64,000 bases of DNA from positions 1 to 64,000 of the forward strand of contig NZ_JACEGD010000016.1 of assembly GCF_016031635.1 (NCBI RefSeq). Direction: 5' to 3'. Position 1 is the first letter of the stretch. Each line of letters opens with the position of its first letter. A program made the position numbers and the translations under genes. This stretch comes from Bradyrhizobium diversitatis. Lineage in GTDB: Bacteria > Pseudomonadota > Alphaproteobacteria > Rhizobiales > Xanthobacteraceae. Positions 1 to 9,224 of the stretch are shown here, in pieces. The notes beneath the pieces are model-generated. The model was given only the letters and a program-made list of their open reading frames with translations, was not told where the DNA came from and did not search any database.

Positions 1-531
1 TGCTCCGGCGGCATGCGCCAGCGCATCGCGATCGCGATCGCATTGTCCTGCGAGCCCAAGCTCTTGATCGCGGACGAGCCGACCACCGCGCTCGACGTCA
101 CCATCCAGGCGCAAATCCTCGATCTGCTCGCGCGCGAGCAGCGTCGCCGTCACATGGCGATGATCATCATCACCCATGATCTCGGTGTCGTCGCCGGCCG
201 TGCCGACGAGGTCGCGGTGATGTATGCGGGCAGGGTGGTCGAGCGCGCGCCGACCTCGGCGTTGTTCAAGCGCATGCACATGCCCTACACCGAGGCGCTG
301 CTGGCGGCGATCCCGAAGCTTGATGCCGCGCCGCATACGCCGCTGCCTGCCATCTCCGGCCGCCCGCCCGATCCGACACGGCCGCTGCGTGGCTGCTCCT
401 TCGCGCCGCGCTGCCGCTATGCCGCAGGACGCTGTCACGAGGCCAAGCCCGAGCTGAAGGACGCGGAGGCGCCTGGACATCTCTATGCCTGCTTCCATCC
501 GATCCGGATGACGGAAGGGATCGGCGCATGA
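1..531 (+). CDS. Peptide-type ABC transporter ATPase, DppD/OppD family (5' end outside window)
   Basis: This is the C-terminal part of an ATPase energising uptake of di- or oligopeptides or similar solutes at the inner membrane. The frame is open from base 1 and begins within the ABC signature (CSGGMRQR). Walker B follows ([12 protein letters not shown]), then the H-loop (IITHD). A C-terminal oligopeptide-transporter extension carries the Cys pair CSFAPRC. Walker A must lie upstream of the window. The stop overlaps the next ATPase gene in an ATGA, so the two are translationally coupled, as in dppDF operons. The substrate cannot be read from this fragment. Confidence 0.93.
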   Translation, partial: CSGGMRQRIAIAIALSCEPKLLIADEPTTALDVTIQAQILDLLAREQRRRHMAMIIITHDLGVVAGRADEVAVMYAGRVVERAPTSALFKRMHMPYTEALLAAIPKLDAAPHTPLPAISGRPPDPTRPLRGCSFAPRCRYAAGRCHEAKPELKDAEAPGHLYACFHPIRMTEGIGA

Positions 532-1499
532 TGCAGCTTGCCGTGCGCCCCGAGCCGCTTCTGAATGTCGACAAGCTCGTCGTCGAATATGGTCTCGGCA
601 ACAAGACGGTGCACGCCGTCTCCGGCGTCAGTTTTCAGGTCGCGCGCGGCGAGACGCTGGGGCTGGTCGGCGAATCCGGCTGCGGCAAGTCGACGCTCGG
701 GCGCGCGGTGCTGCAATTGCGCCGCGCCAGATCCGGCCGTGTGCTGTTCGACGGCGAGGACCTCACGGCCATGGAGGGCGAGGCGCTGCGCAGGATGCGC
801 CGCCGGGTGCAGCTCATCTTCCAGGATCCGATCGCCTCGCTCAATCCGCGCCGTCGCATCGGCGATATCGTTGCCGAGCCGCTGATCATCGCCGGCGTCA
901 AGAATGCCGCCGAGCGCAAGCGGCGGGTTCAGGAGGTGCTCTCCGCGGTCGGGCTCGATCCCGATCTCGTGGCGGGCCGTCTACCGCACGAGTTCTCCGG
1001 CGGCCAGTGCCAGCGCATCTGCATCGCGCGAGCGCTGGTGCTCAACCCCGAGTTCATCGTCTGCGACGAGCCGGTGTCGGCGCTGGACGTTTCCATCCGC
1101 GCGCAGATCCTCAACCTGCTGGAGGAGATGAAGGCGCGCTTCGGTCTGACGCTGCTGTTCATCGCACATGACCTCGCGGTGGTCAAAGCGGTCAGCGATC
1201 GCGTCGCGGTCATGTATCTCGGCCGGCTCTGCGAGGTCGGGCCGTCGGAGCAATTGTTCGCAAGTCCCGCACATCCCTATACCGGGCTGCTGTTGCAGGC
1301 GATTCCGGTGCCCGATCCGGACGTTCGTCCCGCCGAGAGCGTAGCGACAGGCGAGCCGCCATCGCCGATTGCACCACCGTCCGGCTGCCGCTTCCGCACC
1401 CGCTGCCCGCGCGCCGATCAGCGATGCAGTGCGGAGATACCCGAGTTGCGCCAGATCGGACCCGGCCAGTTCGTGGCTTGCCATCATCCGCTGGCCTGA
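528..1499 (+). CDS. Peptide-type ABC transporter ATPase, DppF/OppF family
   Basis: Second ATPase of the same importer, 323 aa, the usual DppF length. Walker A (GESGCGKST) is at residues 48-56. The signature reads FSGGQCQR, Walker B is [12 protein letters not shown] and the H-loop is FIAHD. The oligopeptide C-terminal domain with CRFRTRCP lies near residue 285. It starts at the ATG overlapping the preceding stop; a second ATG follows immediately and could be used instead. It is the last gene of the transporter operon: the next gene is unrelated and has its own ribosome site. Confidence 0.93.
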   Translation: MMQLAVRPEPLLNVDKLVVEYGLGNKTVHAVSGVSFQVARGETLGLVGESGCGKSTLGRAVLQLRRARSGRVLFDGEDLTAMEGEALRRMRRRVQLIFQDPIASLNPRRRIGDIVAEPLIIAGVKNAAERKRRVQEVLSAVGLDPDLVAGRLPHEFSGGQCQRICIARALVLNPEFIVCDEPVSALDVSIRAQILNLLEEMKARFGLTLLFIAHDLAVVKAVSDRVAVMYLGRLCEVGPSEQLFASPAHPYTGLLLQAIPVPDPDVRPAESVATGEPPSPIAPPSGCRFRTRCPRADQRCSAEIPELRQIGPGQFVACHHPLA

Positions 1500-1582
1500 A
1501 CTAAGACCGCTCGCGGGTTTGTCTCGTCTCGCCGGTCATGGCATGCTGCGCTGAGAACGAGAAGCATTCCGGGAGGACGCCA

Positions 1583-2650
1583 ATGAAGAGTTTCAAGGTT
1601 GCCGATTTCAAGGCGCCGCTGCAGGAGGTCGATGAGGCGACTCCGCAGCCATCGGGCACGCAGGTGTTGATCAAGGTGAAGGCGGCCGGCGTCTGCCACA
1701 GTGATCTCCACATCTGGGAAGGCGGTTACGATCTCGGCCATGGCCGCAAGCCGTTGTCACTGAAGGACCGCGGCATCAACCTGCCGCTCACGATGGGCCA
1801 CGAGACGGTCGGCGAGATTCTGGCTTTCGGCCCCGATGTGAAGCCGACCGATCAGGGCGATCTCAAGCTCGGCGACGTCGGCCTGGTCTATCCCTGGATC
1901 GGCTGCGGCAAGTGCCCCACATGCCTTGCCGGTGACGAGAACATGTGCCTGACGCCGCGCTCGCTCGGCGTCTATTGCGATGGCGGCTATTCCGACCACA
2001 TGCTGGTGCCGCATCCGCGCTATCTTCTCAATCTGAAAGGGCTCGATCCCGCGACGACCGCGCCTTATGCCTGCTCGGGCGTCACCACCTACAGCGCGCT
2101 GAAGAAGGTCGAGCAGTATTTCGACACGCCGATCGTGATGTTCGGCGCCGGCGGCCTCGGCCTGATGGCGCTGTCGCTGCTCAAGGCCATGGGCGGCAAG
2201 GGTGCGATCATGGTCGATATTGACGCGAAGAAGCGCGAGGCGGCCGAGAAGGCCGGCGCGCTGGCGACCGTCGATCCCAAGGCGCCGGATGCGCTTGAGC
2301 AACTTGCGAAGAAGGCAGGCGGCCCGATCCGCGCCGTGATCGACCTCGTCGGCAATGCCGCGACGACGCAGCTCGGCTTCGACTGCCTGACCAAGGGCGG
2401 CAAGCTCGTCATCGTCGGCCTGTTCGGCGGTGGCGCGACCTGGGCACTGCCGCTGATACCGATCAAGGCGGTGACGATCCAGGGCAGCTATGTCGGCAAT
2501 CTGCGCGAGACGCAGGAATTGCTCGAGCTGGTGCGAACGAAGAAGGTGCCGCCGATTCCGGTGACGCGGCAACCGCTCGCCAAGGCCAATGACGCGCTGC
2601 TGCAGCTGCAGCAGGGCGCGGTGGTCGGACGCACGGTGCTGACGCCGTAG
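1583..2650 (+). CDS. Zinc-dependent alcohol dehydrogenase (MDR family)
   Basis: Cytosolic NAD(P)-dependent medium-chain dehydrogenase, 355 aa. Catalytic zinc Cys38 lies in GVCHSDLH, with the GHETVGE motif following. A structural zinc loop has four Cys (CGKCPTCLAGDENMC). The Rossmann glycine motif is GAGGLGL near residue 190. I chose the ATG at 1583 because GGGAGGA sits six bases upstream and the conserved MDR fold begins just after it; the frame is open further upstream but without conserved content. The substrate is not evident. A dispersed palindromic repeat follows the stop. Confidence 0.9.
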   Translation: MKSFKVADFKAPLQEVDEATPQPSGTQVLIKVKAAGVCHSDLHIWEGGYDLGHGRKPLSLKDRGINLPLTMGHETVGEILAFGPDVKPTDQGDLKLGDVGLVYPWIGCGKCPTCLAGDENMCLTPRSLGVYCDGGYSDHMLVPHPRYLLNLKGLDPATTAPYACSGVTTYSALKKVEQYFDTPIVMFGAGGLGLMALSLLKAMGGKGAIMVDIDAKKREAAEKAGALATVDPKAPDALEQLAKKAGGPIRAVIDLVGNAATTQLGFDCLTKGGKLVIVGLFGGGATWALPLIPIKAVTIQGSYVGNLRETQELLELVRTKKVPPIPVTRQPLAKANDALLQLQQGAVVGRTVLTP

Positions 2651-2666
2651 TAACAACTCTCTCCTC

Positions 2667-2754
2667 CGTCATTGCGAGCGTAGCGAAGCAATCCAGAAGT
2701 TCCTCCGCGGACACAGTCTGGATTGCCTCGTCGCAAGAGCTCCTCGCAATGATG
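2667..2754. repeat. Dispersed palindromic repeat, family A copy 1
   Basis: Imperfect inverted repeat beginning CGTCATTGCGAGCG and ending in its near complement CTCGCAATGATG. The inner part has AAGCAATCCAG mirrored by CTGGATTGC. Three more copies occur at 31845-31924, 57343-57429 and 63868-63953. All are intergenic and about 80-88 bp long. The fold would be a long RNA hairpin. The element is common in Bradyrhizobium genomes as far as I know. Confidence 0.85.
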
Positions 2755-2784
2755 AGGCTAGACCTTCCTTCATACAGGAACCCC

Positions 2785-3864
2785 ATGTCTGCAAACAACG
2801 CCTTCCACATTGCCGTGCTCGCCGGTGACGGCATCGGTCCCGAAGTCATGGCGCCGGCGCTCGAGGTGTTGCGCAAGGTCGGCGAAAAGTCAGGCCTGCG
2901 CTTCCGGTTCACCGAGGCGCCGGCCGGGGCCAACAATTATCTCGCCACCGGCAAGTCGATGCCGGACACCACGATCAAGCTCTGCGAGGAGGCGGACGCG
3001 ATCCTGCTCGGGGCCTGCGGCCTGCCGTCGGTGCGCTACCCTGATAATACCGAGATCGCGCCGCAGATCGAGCTGCGCTTCATCTTCGATCTCTATGCCG
3101 GCGTGCGTCCGGCGCGGCTCATTCCGGGCGTGCCGAGCCCGATCGTCGGCGCCGACCGACGCGGCATCGATCTCGTCGTCATCAGGGAATCGACCGAAGG
3201 CCTGTTCGCCTCGATGGGCAAGGGCGTCGTCACCCATGAGGACGCGCGCGAGACCCTGGTGATCACCCGCAAGACATCCGAGCGCTTGTTCGAGTTCTCG
3301 TTCCGCCTGACCGAGCGGCGCAAGGCGCGGGGCAAGCCAGGAATGCTCACCTGCGTCGACAAGGCGAACGTGTTCAAGGCGTTTGCCTTCTTCCGCGGCA
3401 TCTTCGACGAGATCGCCAGGAAGCATCCCGAGGTGAAGACCGACCGCCTCTATGTCGATGCCTGCTCGGCGATGCTGGTGAAGCGTCCCTGGGATTTCGA
3501 CGTGATGGTGATGGAGAACATGTTCGGCGACATCGTCTCCGACATCACCGCCAGCCTGATCGGCGGACTCGGCATGGCGCCCTCGGCCGACATCGGCGAC
3601 AAGTACGCGGTGTTCCAGCCATGCCACGGCACCGCGCCCGACATCATGGGGCAGGGCAAGGCCAATCCGACCGGCATGATCCTGTCTGCGGCGATGATGC
3701 TGGACTGGCTCGCCGACAAGCACGGCATCGAGAGCGCGGCCGAGGCGGGCGAGACCATCGAGCGTGCGGTGGACCAGATCTATGCCGGCGGTATCAAGCC
3801 GATGGAGTTCGGCGGCAGCAACGGCACGGCGGATATCACGAAGGCCGTGTTGGGGGCCCTGTAA
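2785..3864 (+). CDS. Isocitrate/isopropylmalate dehydrogenase family protein
   Basis: Oxidative decarboxylase of the beta-hydroxyacid dehydrogenase superfamily, 359 aa. The N-terminus has GDGIGPE at residues 14-20. The substrate and metal region includes the conserved ESTEGLF and VDKANVFKA motifs. The acidic stretch ENMFGDIVSDITASLIGG and the nucleotide-site CHGTAPDI are present. Family members use isocitrate, 3-isopropylmalate, tartrate or homoisocitrate. It stands apart from leucine genes, so an accessory role such as tartrate/malate oxidation is possible. Start chosen at the ATG preceded by AGGAA; an upstream in-frame ATG lies next to the repeat. A strong terminator follows. Confidence 0.87.
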   Translation: MSANNAFHIAVLAGDGIGPEVMAPALEVLRKVGEKSGLRFRFTEAPAGANNYLATGKSMPDTTIKLCEEADAILLGACGLPSVRYPDNTEIAPQIELRFIFDLYAGVRPARLIPGVPSPIVGADRRGIDLVVIRESTEGLFASMGKGVVTHEDARETLVITRKTSERLFEFSFRLTERRKARGKPGMLTCVDKANVFKAFAFFRGIFDEIARKHPEVKTDRLYVDACSAMLVKRPWDFDVMVMENMFGDIVSDITASLIGGLGMAPSADIGDKYAVFQPCHGTAPDIMGQGKANPTGMILSAAMMLDWLADKHGIESAAEAGETIERAVDQIYAGGIKPMEFGGSNGTADITKAVLGAL

Positions 3865-3871
3865 TGAAAGG

Positions 3872-3893
3872 AAAGGGGCCCGAGGGCCCCTTT
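3872..3893 (+). terminator. Rho-independent terminator after the dehydrogenase
   Basis: Perfect stem AAAGGGGCCC / GGGCCCCTTT with a two-base loop (GA), seven bases after the stop at 3864. The 3' arm ends in TTT. It also separates the dehydrogenase from the convergent small gene. Confidence 0.8.
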
Positions 3894-3898
3894 GTCGT

Positions 3899-4180
3899 TC
3901 ACCAGCGACGCCAGTGATGGTGATGACGCCAGCCCCACGGACGCGGGCCGTAGAAGCGCGGGCCGCCGTAATAGCCGTAGGCGCGATAATAGTTCGGGCG
4001 CCACCAGCAGCGGCCCCAGGGGTTACACACCCAACGCACCTGCTCGATGTCGGCGGACGGACCGATTGCAATCTTGTCGGCCTGCGGGATGCCGTTGGGC
4101 ATTGCCGCGAGGGTCGGTCCCGAGGCGAGGGCCACACTGCCGACGGCAGCCAGACCAAGAACAGCAGATTTCAGTGTCAT
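3899..4180 (-). CDS. Small secreted protein rich in Tyr, Trp, Arg and His
   Basis: A 93-aa protein with a Sec signal peptide: a basic N-terminus, a hydrophobic core over residues 5-20 and a likely cut after Ala26 (TLAA). The mature part has the pair VCNPWGRCWWRP, then a tail of Gly/Tyr/Pro/Arg and a run of His/Trp. Similar short exported proteins of unknown function are frequent in Bradyrhizobium and Rhodopseudomonas. The GGGAG ribosome site is well placed. It is monocistronic between two hairpin-bearing or unrelated regions. A periplasmic or envelope location is inferred; no function is claimed. Confidence 0.75.
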   Translation of the reverse strand: MTLKSAVLGLAAVGSVALASGPTLAAMPNGIPQADKIAIGPSADIEQVRWVCNPWGRCWWRPNYYRAYGYYGGPRFYGPRPWGWRHHHHWRRW

Positions 4181-4284
4181 CGTAATCTCCCTCGTTGGTG
4201 GCGGGAGAACTTTCGCGACATCAAGTGGTTGCGGCTGTGTAAAGTTGCACGAGGAATTTAATCTACCTGAACGCCGGTTCAGCT

Positions 4285-5106
4285 TCAGCGCCCCCGGAAC
4301 TTCGGCTTGCGCTTCTCCATGAAGGCCTGCCGGCCCTCGCGGAAATCCTCCGAGTCCATGCAGGCGTTGCCGATTGCCTTGATCGCCTCCATGTCGCGCG
4401 CGCTTTCGTCCTTCAGCACCTGCGCGATGGTGATCTTGGCGGCCTTGATCGCGAGCGGGGCGTTCTGCGCGATCGTCTCGGCGATCGTCATGGTCTCGCC
4501 CCAGAGCTCACCCGCCGGGAACAGGCGCTCGACGAGACCGATGCGCAGCGCCTCGGCGGAATCGATCCGCATGCCCGTGTACATCAGAAGCCGCGCCCAG
4601 GCCGGACCGGCCAGCGACACCAGATGCCGCAAGCCGTCATAGCCGTAGGCGATACCGAGCCTGGCTGCAGGAATGCCGAACTGGCTGCCGTGCGAGGCGA
4701 GGCGGATGTCGGCGAGCATCGCGACCTGCATGCCGCCGCCAAGGCAATAGCCGTCGATGCAGGCGATGGTCGGCTTCGGATAGTCGGCGAGCAGCGCGCG
4801 CTGGGCGGCGCTGCGCTTGGCGTACTCCTCCGACGCCGCTGCATTGTGCCGCGTCTTTTCGAACTGGCTGATGTCGGCGCCCGAGACGAACGCCTTGCCG
4901 CCGGCGCCGCGCAGGATCACGACGCGCACGGTGTCGTCGTCGCGCAAGGCCGCCAGCGCCTCGCCAAATCCCTCCCACATCTCCAGCGACATCGCATTGC
5001 GCTTGTCGGGATTGTTGAAGGTGACCACGCCGACACCATCGGCCGCGTGCTTGAGGATCTTGCCGCCGGCGTAAGGAGTTCCGGTCGTGCTGGAAATGTC
5101 GGGCAT
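4285..5106 (-). CDS. Enoyl-CoA hydratase/isomerase family protein
   Basis: Crotonase-fold acyl-CoA enzyme, 273 aa. The first oxyanion-hole segment is GKAFVSGADISQF; the second is GYCLGGGMQVAMLADIRLA near residue 115. The length matches the family. I start at the ATG giving MPDISS because upstream in-frame codons to about 5382 encode low-complexity Arg/Pro sequence with no family similarity. A 306-base gap separates it from the XRE regulator on the same strand. The exact substrate cannot be told from crotonase motifs alone. Confidence 0.87.
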   Translation of the reverse strand: MPDISSTTGTPYAGGKILKHAADGVGVVTFNNPDKRNAMSLEMWEGFGEALAALRDDDTVRVVILRGAGGKAFVSGADISQFEKTRHNAAASEEYAKRSAAQRALLADYPKPTIACIDGYCLGGGMQVAMLADIRLASHGSQFGIPAARLGIAYGYDGLRHLVSLAGPAWARLLMYTGMRIDSAEALRIGLVERLFPAGELWGETMTIAETIAQNAPLAIKAAKITIAQVLKDESARDMEAIKAIGNACMDSEDFREGRQAFMEKRKPKFRGR

Positions 5107-5412
5107 CGCGCGCTCGCTTGTCGGTGGCCGAGCGCAATGTGCGGCGTCGCCGCTGCCGCGGTCAACCGGCACAGGGGAGGAGAGCTTGCATCCGCCTGTG
5201 CTGCGATTGCATGGCGCGCGGAGTTCGGCAAATGGCGGCAAACCGCCAAGAAGAAAGGGCCACCAGGCCGCCCCGAGACAGGCCACCCGAAGACAGACCT
5301 CGCGCAAGCGCGCGGGCGCAGGCATATCCCGTCGGCTCTCGTTCAATCCGGCCGCGCCCCCGTGACGCGGCGGATTGAACATCGGCCGTAAAGGCCAGAG
5401 CGCCGACCGACC
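5107..5412. other. Intergenic region without a recognised gene
   Basis: Gap between the XRE gene and the enoyl-CoA hydratase, both leftward. Frames run open through part of it but show no conserved content or ribosome site. No hairpin or promoter stood out. Confidence 0.5.
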
Positions 5413-5805
5413 TCAGCTCTCGTTCGCCGCGATCGATTCCATCAGCGAGACGAGCTGACGCTGCACCGTCTGGTCCTTGATCTTGCTGTAGGCGCGCAGC
5501 AGGCGGAGGCTAAAGGCGCTGTCGAGGAAGAGCAGGCTCTCGACTTCGCGGGCCTTGTTGTCGCCGTCGTAGAAGAAGGTCACGGGCACATCGAGGGCGG
5601 AGGCGATCTGCTGAAGCCGAGCCGCGCCGACGCGATTGACGCCCTTCTCGTATTTCTGAACCTGCTGGAAGCTGACACCCAGCTTCTCGCCGAGCTCGGC
5701 CTGCGAGATCTTCATCTCGACGCGCCGCAGACGGATCCGCTTGCCAAGCTCAATGTCCGGCTTGCCGGCACTGCGCTGCTTCATTCTTTTGGCCGCTGCT
5801 TTCAT
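5413..5805 (-). CDS. XRE-family HTH transcriptional regulator
   Basis: Small DNA-binding protein, 130 aa. A Cro/C1-type helix-turn-helix spans about residues 20-75 (GKRIRLRRVEMKISQAELGE, then FQQVQKYEKG). A basic N-terminal arm (KAAAKRMKQR) precedes it. The C-terminal half is short and helical with no sensor domain; VTFFYDG follows the HTH as in many rhizobial members. It begins eight bases after the LysR gene ends, so the two are probably co-transcribed. Targets unknown. Confidence 0.88.
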   Translation of the reverse strand: MKAAAKRMKQRSAGKPDIELGKRIRLRRVEMKISQAELGEKLGVSFQQVQKYEKGVNRVGAARLQQIASALDVPVTFFYDGDNKAREVESLLFLDSAFSLRLLRAYSKIKDQTVQRQLVSLMESIAANES

Positions 5806-5812
5806 ATTCGTC

Positions 5813-6862
5813 TCACCTTTGTTCTTCGGTTGAAAATCCCCCGAAGAGCTGGGTCAGGGGTTCGCCCATATACGAGTCCTTGAATTCATGCGGGTGCACG
5901 AACTCTTCCTTAAACCACGGGAAGCGAGCCGGATTGAAAGCGTCGATCAGCCAGTCAATCATGTGCCGCACGCGGGGAATGCGGCCGCTACCGGGATGGT
6001 AGGACAGCCAGATATCCAGCGGTCGGTTCAGCTCGACCTCCAGTGGAATCAACTTCCCGCCAAGCGCAATGGCATAGCTCGGGAATACGCCTATGCCGGC
6101 GCCATTCGCGACCGCCCAGTAGTTGGCGCTCGAGACGTTGGTCTTCATGACCAGGAGGTCGCGTTCCGAAACGCCCGGGAAGAAGCTCTCGAATGTCTCC
6201 TTGGCGGCAAGCTGGTCGGCGAATTGCAGCACCAGGCGGTGCTTGATCAATTCCGCCGCCGAGCGCGGCGCGCCATGTCTTGCGATATATTTCTCCGAGG
6301 CCCAGAACATCAGATGCATGCGGCCGAGCCGCACCAGCTTGACGTCGAGCGCCGAGGGACGCGACAGATGGATGGCGACGTCGGCCTCATGGCGGGAGAC
6401 GTCGGCCGAGCGCATCGCGCAATGCAGGTCGACCAGGATCTTCGGATAAGCTTGCTGGAATTCGACCAGCCGCGGGGCGAGCCAGAACGTCCCGAGGCCT
6501 TCGGTGACGGCGACGCGGACCTCGCCGGACAGGACGTTGGCGGTCGAATCGCTTGTTCGCAGCACGTCGAAGGCCGCGGCCTCCATGCGCTCGACGGCGG
6601 AGACCACCATCGCACCTTCGTCGGTCAGATGGGTGCCGTGGACGTCGCGGGTGAACAGGGTGGTGCCGGTCTGACGCTCGAAATCATCGATCCGGCGGCG
6701 GACGGCGTTGATCGACAGCGACAGGCGTTCGGCCGCCGAGCGGAAACTTCCGCATCGGACGACTTCCAGGAAAATGCGGGCCGCATCCCAATCGGAGAGG
6801 CCGCTGATAATTGTCTTTGGGCGTTCTTCCAGCGGAACGCCCCTTTCCGCCAAGGAGTGCAT
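5813..6862 (-). CDS. LysR-family transcriptional regulator
   Basis: 349 aa. The winged HTH spans about residues 25-85 (DAARIFLEVVRCGSFRSAAE, then LSINAVRRRIDDFERQTG). A LysR substrate-binding domain follows, with VRVAVTEGLGTFWLAPRL near residue 110. A C-terminal extension of about 40 residues is longer than usual. The start is supported by AAGGAAA seven bases upstream. It precedes the XRE gene closely. The upstream region to 7344 has no divergent partner gene immediately next to it, so its target is not obvious from context. Confidence 0.88.
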   Translation of the reverse strand: MHSLAERGVPLEERPKTIISGLSDWDAARIFLEVVRCGSFRSAAERLSLSINAVRRRIDDFERQTGTTLFTRDVHGTHLTDEGAMVVSAVERMEAAAFDVLRTSDSTANVLSGEVRVAVTEGLGTFWLAPRLVEFQQAYPKILVDLHCAMRSADVSRHEADVAIHLSRPSALDVKLVRLGRMHLMFWASEKYIARHGAPRSAAELIKHRLVLQFADQLAAKETFESFFPGVSERDLLVMKTNVSSANYWAVANGAGIGVFPSYAIALGGKLIPLEVELNRPLDIWLSYHPGSGRIPRVRHMIDWLIDAFNPARFPWFKEEFVHPHEFKDSYMGEPLTQLFGGFSTEEQR

Positions 6863-7344
6863 ACAATTTCCTTCAGGTAGCTAAACTGGCAGAATCTGAC
6901 GCAAACCACAACCACGGCGGGTTGGGGAATGACGAGTTTTGAACGTCATCCTTATCAACTTGTGGGCGGTATTGGGGTGCTGTCTTGGGGTGGGATTGGG
7001 CAGGCTATCGCCCGTTGAGGGGAATGTGGCGTGAGTTCCGTTGCGAGCCGTGAAATGGCTGCGGGATGGCCGGCGCTGTCCGTGATGGAAATTCATGCGC
7101 GAAGGCAAATGCCGTCTCACGCGATGGATCGATCGCACCGCGCAAGACGTTCGCTCCTGGACCAGTTCGGCGATCGCCAATGCTGCTGCGGGGCGAGTGC
7201 GGCCGGAACCGCGGTCCCACGGCAGAAACACACTGAAATCAGGTTCGGAGGCGCAGTAGCCTCGTGCTATCTTTGGTCGTCCATGCGGGCCAAAGGGGGC
7301 GCCACAAATACGTCTCGCAGGCCGAATTAACGGAAAGAGCGCAA
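6863..7344. other. Intergenic region between LysR gene and small orphan gene
   Basis: About 480 bases upstream of both flanking genes and likely to hold their promoters. Short open frames on both strands lack ribosome sites and recognisable content. No repeat or RNA element identified. Confidence 0.45.
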
Positions 7345-7611
7345 GTGTCGCATTCAGACGAACAGTTGCAGTCGGTGCTGGGAACGCTCGAGGAGTGCCG
7401 CAGGGCTCTCAACGAGTGCAACAACCGTGAGTCGGCCGAGATGCTGTCCATTGTCATCCTTGACGTGCGGATGAAGCTGAAAGGAATTGACAGTGCCGAT
7501 CTCAAGGCGCTGTGCGACGAAATGCTGCGGAGCGCTGCGAGCGAGCCGCCGACCCCTTCCAAGCAGACGCAGGACCAGCCCCGGCGTCCGCTGCTCCGCG
7601 TGGTGAAGTAG
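7345..7611 (+). CDS. Small hypothetical protein, helical
   Basis: An 88-aa protein starting at GTG (MSHSDEQLQS) with GGAAAGAG six bases upstream. The first 60 residues read as amphipathic helices (TLEECRRALNECNN, then VRMKLKGIDSADLKALCDEM). The tail is Pro/Gln/Arg-rich. No signal peptide, membrane segment or known domain seen. The frame is open upstream but that part lacks a ribosome site. It stands alone before ccdA. Function unknown. Confidence 0.55.
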   Translation: MSHSDEQLQSVLGTLEECRRALNECNNRESAEMLSIVILDVRMKLKGIDSADLKALCDEMLRSAASEPPTPSKQTQDQPRRPLLRVVK

Positions 7612-7818
7612 CCGCGCCGCCGAATCTCGCTTTTTGGCGAGGTTTGTGCGCGTCCCGATGCCGCATCTGTGATCACGGATGGCATCGGGAGGAGCCCTGG
7701 TTTTCGTGCGCCTCTGTTGCGCATTCTCAGCCATCGGCTACACCAGAGCCGGTTCGGCTCCGGCCGGGCGCATTCCCTTGCGCGCCGTTCCGGTGCCTGA
7801 GATGGCTTCGACTGCATC

Positions 7819-8550
7819 ATGCAAAATGTTTCGATCCCGGCGGCGCTGATTGCCGGCCTCGTCAGCTTCCTCTCGCCCTGCGTCCTGCCTCTGGTTCCGC
7901 CCTATCTGGTCTACCTGACGGGCGCCACGATCGAGCATGTTGAGAGCGACGAGCCGGCCGCGGCCTCCAAGCGCGCGATCATGATGTCGGCGCTTCTGTT
8001 CGTGCTCGGCTTTTCCACGGTGTTCGTGGCGCTCGGCGCCAGCGCTTCGCTGGTCGGCGGGCTGATCCGAGCCTGGTCGGCGGAGCTGTCGATTCTCGCC
8101 GGCATCGTCATCATCATTATGGGCCTGCACTTCCTCGGCCTGACGCGCATCGGCCTCTTGATGCGCGAGGGACGGCTGCCGATCCCCAAACCGGTCGGCC
8201 TCTGGGGCGCCTATATCATGGGTCTCGCTTTCGCCTTCGGCTGGACGCCCTGTATCGGCCCGATCCTCGCCGCGATCCTCTCGATCGCCGCGGCCGAAGC
8301 CACGGTGACGAAGGGCGCCGGCCTGCTCGCGGTCTATTCCGCGGGCCTCGGCATTCCCTTCCTGATCGCCGCGCTGATGATCGAACAGTTCTCCGCGCTG
8401 TTCGCACGCATGAAGGGCCATCTCGTCAATGTCGAGCGCGCCATGGGCGTCTTGATGGTGATCACCGGCATCGGCTTTCTCACCGGCGCGGTCTCGAATG
8501 TGAGCATCTGGCTGCTCGAGACGTTCCCGGCACTGCAGACGATCGGTTAG
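7819..8550 (+). CDS. ccdA: Cytochrome c biogenesis / thiol transport protein CcdA
   Basis: Inner-membrane thiol-disulfide transporter of the DsbD/CcdA family, 243 aa with six predicted membrane segments. The two redox Cys sit in the conserved contexts FLSPCVLPLVPPYL near residue 18 and GWTPCIGPILAAIL near residue 143. It moves reducing power from cytoplasmic thioredoxin to periplasmic partners, for example for apocytochrome c maturation. The length is typical of the alphaproteobacterial single-domain form. No thioredoxin-like partner lies next to it. Confidence 0.92.
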   Translation: MQNVSIPAALIAGLVSFLSPCVLPLVPPYLVYLTGATIEHVESDEPAAASKRAIMMSALLFVLGFSTVFVALGASASLVGGLIRAWSAELSILAGIVIIIMGLHFLGLTRIGLLMREGRLPIPKPVGLWGAYIMGLAFAFGWTPCIGPILAAILSIAAAEATVTKGAGLLAVYSAGLGIPFLIAALMIEQFSALFARMKGHLVNVERAMGVLMVITGIGFLTGAVSNVSIWLLETFPALQTIG

Positions 8551-8690
8551 GACGCGGAGACCGGGTTTTCACGGACAAGAAAGTAGAGGAACCGTTGAAA
8601 TCCGTCAGGCATGCTGTCGCGGAACGACGATGCCAAACCTTTCCAGTCCCGAGGCGTTGCATCGGGGGACACTCGCATGGTGGAGATCAC

Positions 8691-8963
8691 GTGAACAAGA
8701 CACTGCGCATAGAACCCTTGTCGGACAACGCTGCTTTGGTTGCCTGGCAGTTTTTGGGACAGCCGTTGCAGGAGTGGCCGAGCTGGGTTCAGTCGAATTG
8801 CTCGCTGCAGAAGGATGCCGATGGAAAATTCGAGCTTCGGCACGAGCGGCGCAGCGGCACCCAGATCGTCTATCTCGGCGAGTGGCTGGTGAGAGATCTC
8901 GATGGCGGCGTGGACTTCTACACGGACGCCGAGATCTGGTCGCGGTTCGCAGCCAAACGCTGA
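8691..8963 (+). CDS. Small hypothetical protein
   Basis: A 90-aa protein starting at GTG (MNKTLRIEPL) with GGAG seven bases upstream. The sequence is compact and soluble-looking. It is rich in aromatic residues (Trp five times, Phe/Tyr several) and ends in FYTDAEIWSRFAAKR. No signal peptide or membrane segment. I do not recognise a family. It lies 140 bases after ccdA on the same strand but need not be co-transcribed. Confidence 0.55.
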   Translation: MNKTLRIEPLSDNAALVAWQFLGQPLQEWPSWVQSNCSLQKDADGKFELRHERRSGTQIVYLGEWLVRDLDGGVDFYTDAEIWSRFAAKR

Positions 8964-9095
8964 CGCGCAAAGGAGATTGAGCGGGCGCGTCGATCGCGCC
9001 TTAGTCTTTCCCGCTCGAGCTCAAGACGATCAAAAGCCTGTGTCGTTGGTGGGGCAAAAAGCCTCGTCGGTGGGACTCACTGACAGAATGCAATC

Positions 9096-9120
9096 TGTAG
9101 TAATATTTCGTTGTACTACA
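9096..9120. promoter_or_regulatory. Inverted repeat, possible operator upstream of haem peroxidase
   Basis: TGTAGTA and TACTACA form perfect 7-base arms with an 11-base AT-rich spacer, about 105 bases before the peroxidase start. The AT-richness contrasts with the surrounding GC-rich DNA. The size suits a dimeric repressor or activator. The regulator is unknown. Confidence 0.45.
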
Positions 9121-9224
9121 CCCTGAGGGGCAATTCTTCTGAACATATACTGAAACGAGAATTTTAGACCAAGCGACATCTTCGGCGCCCCTCTCCCTTA
9201 AGCATTCTGAAGCAGGAGCAAGCG

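Noticed and set aside
4285-5382. Longer N-terminus for the first enoyl-CoA hydratase
   Set aside because: The extra 92 residues are Arg/Pro/Ala-rich, contain no crotonase similarity, and the family fold begins right after the Met at 5106.
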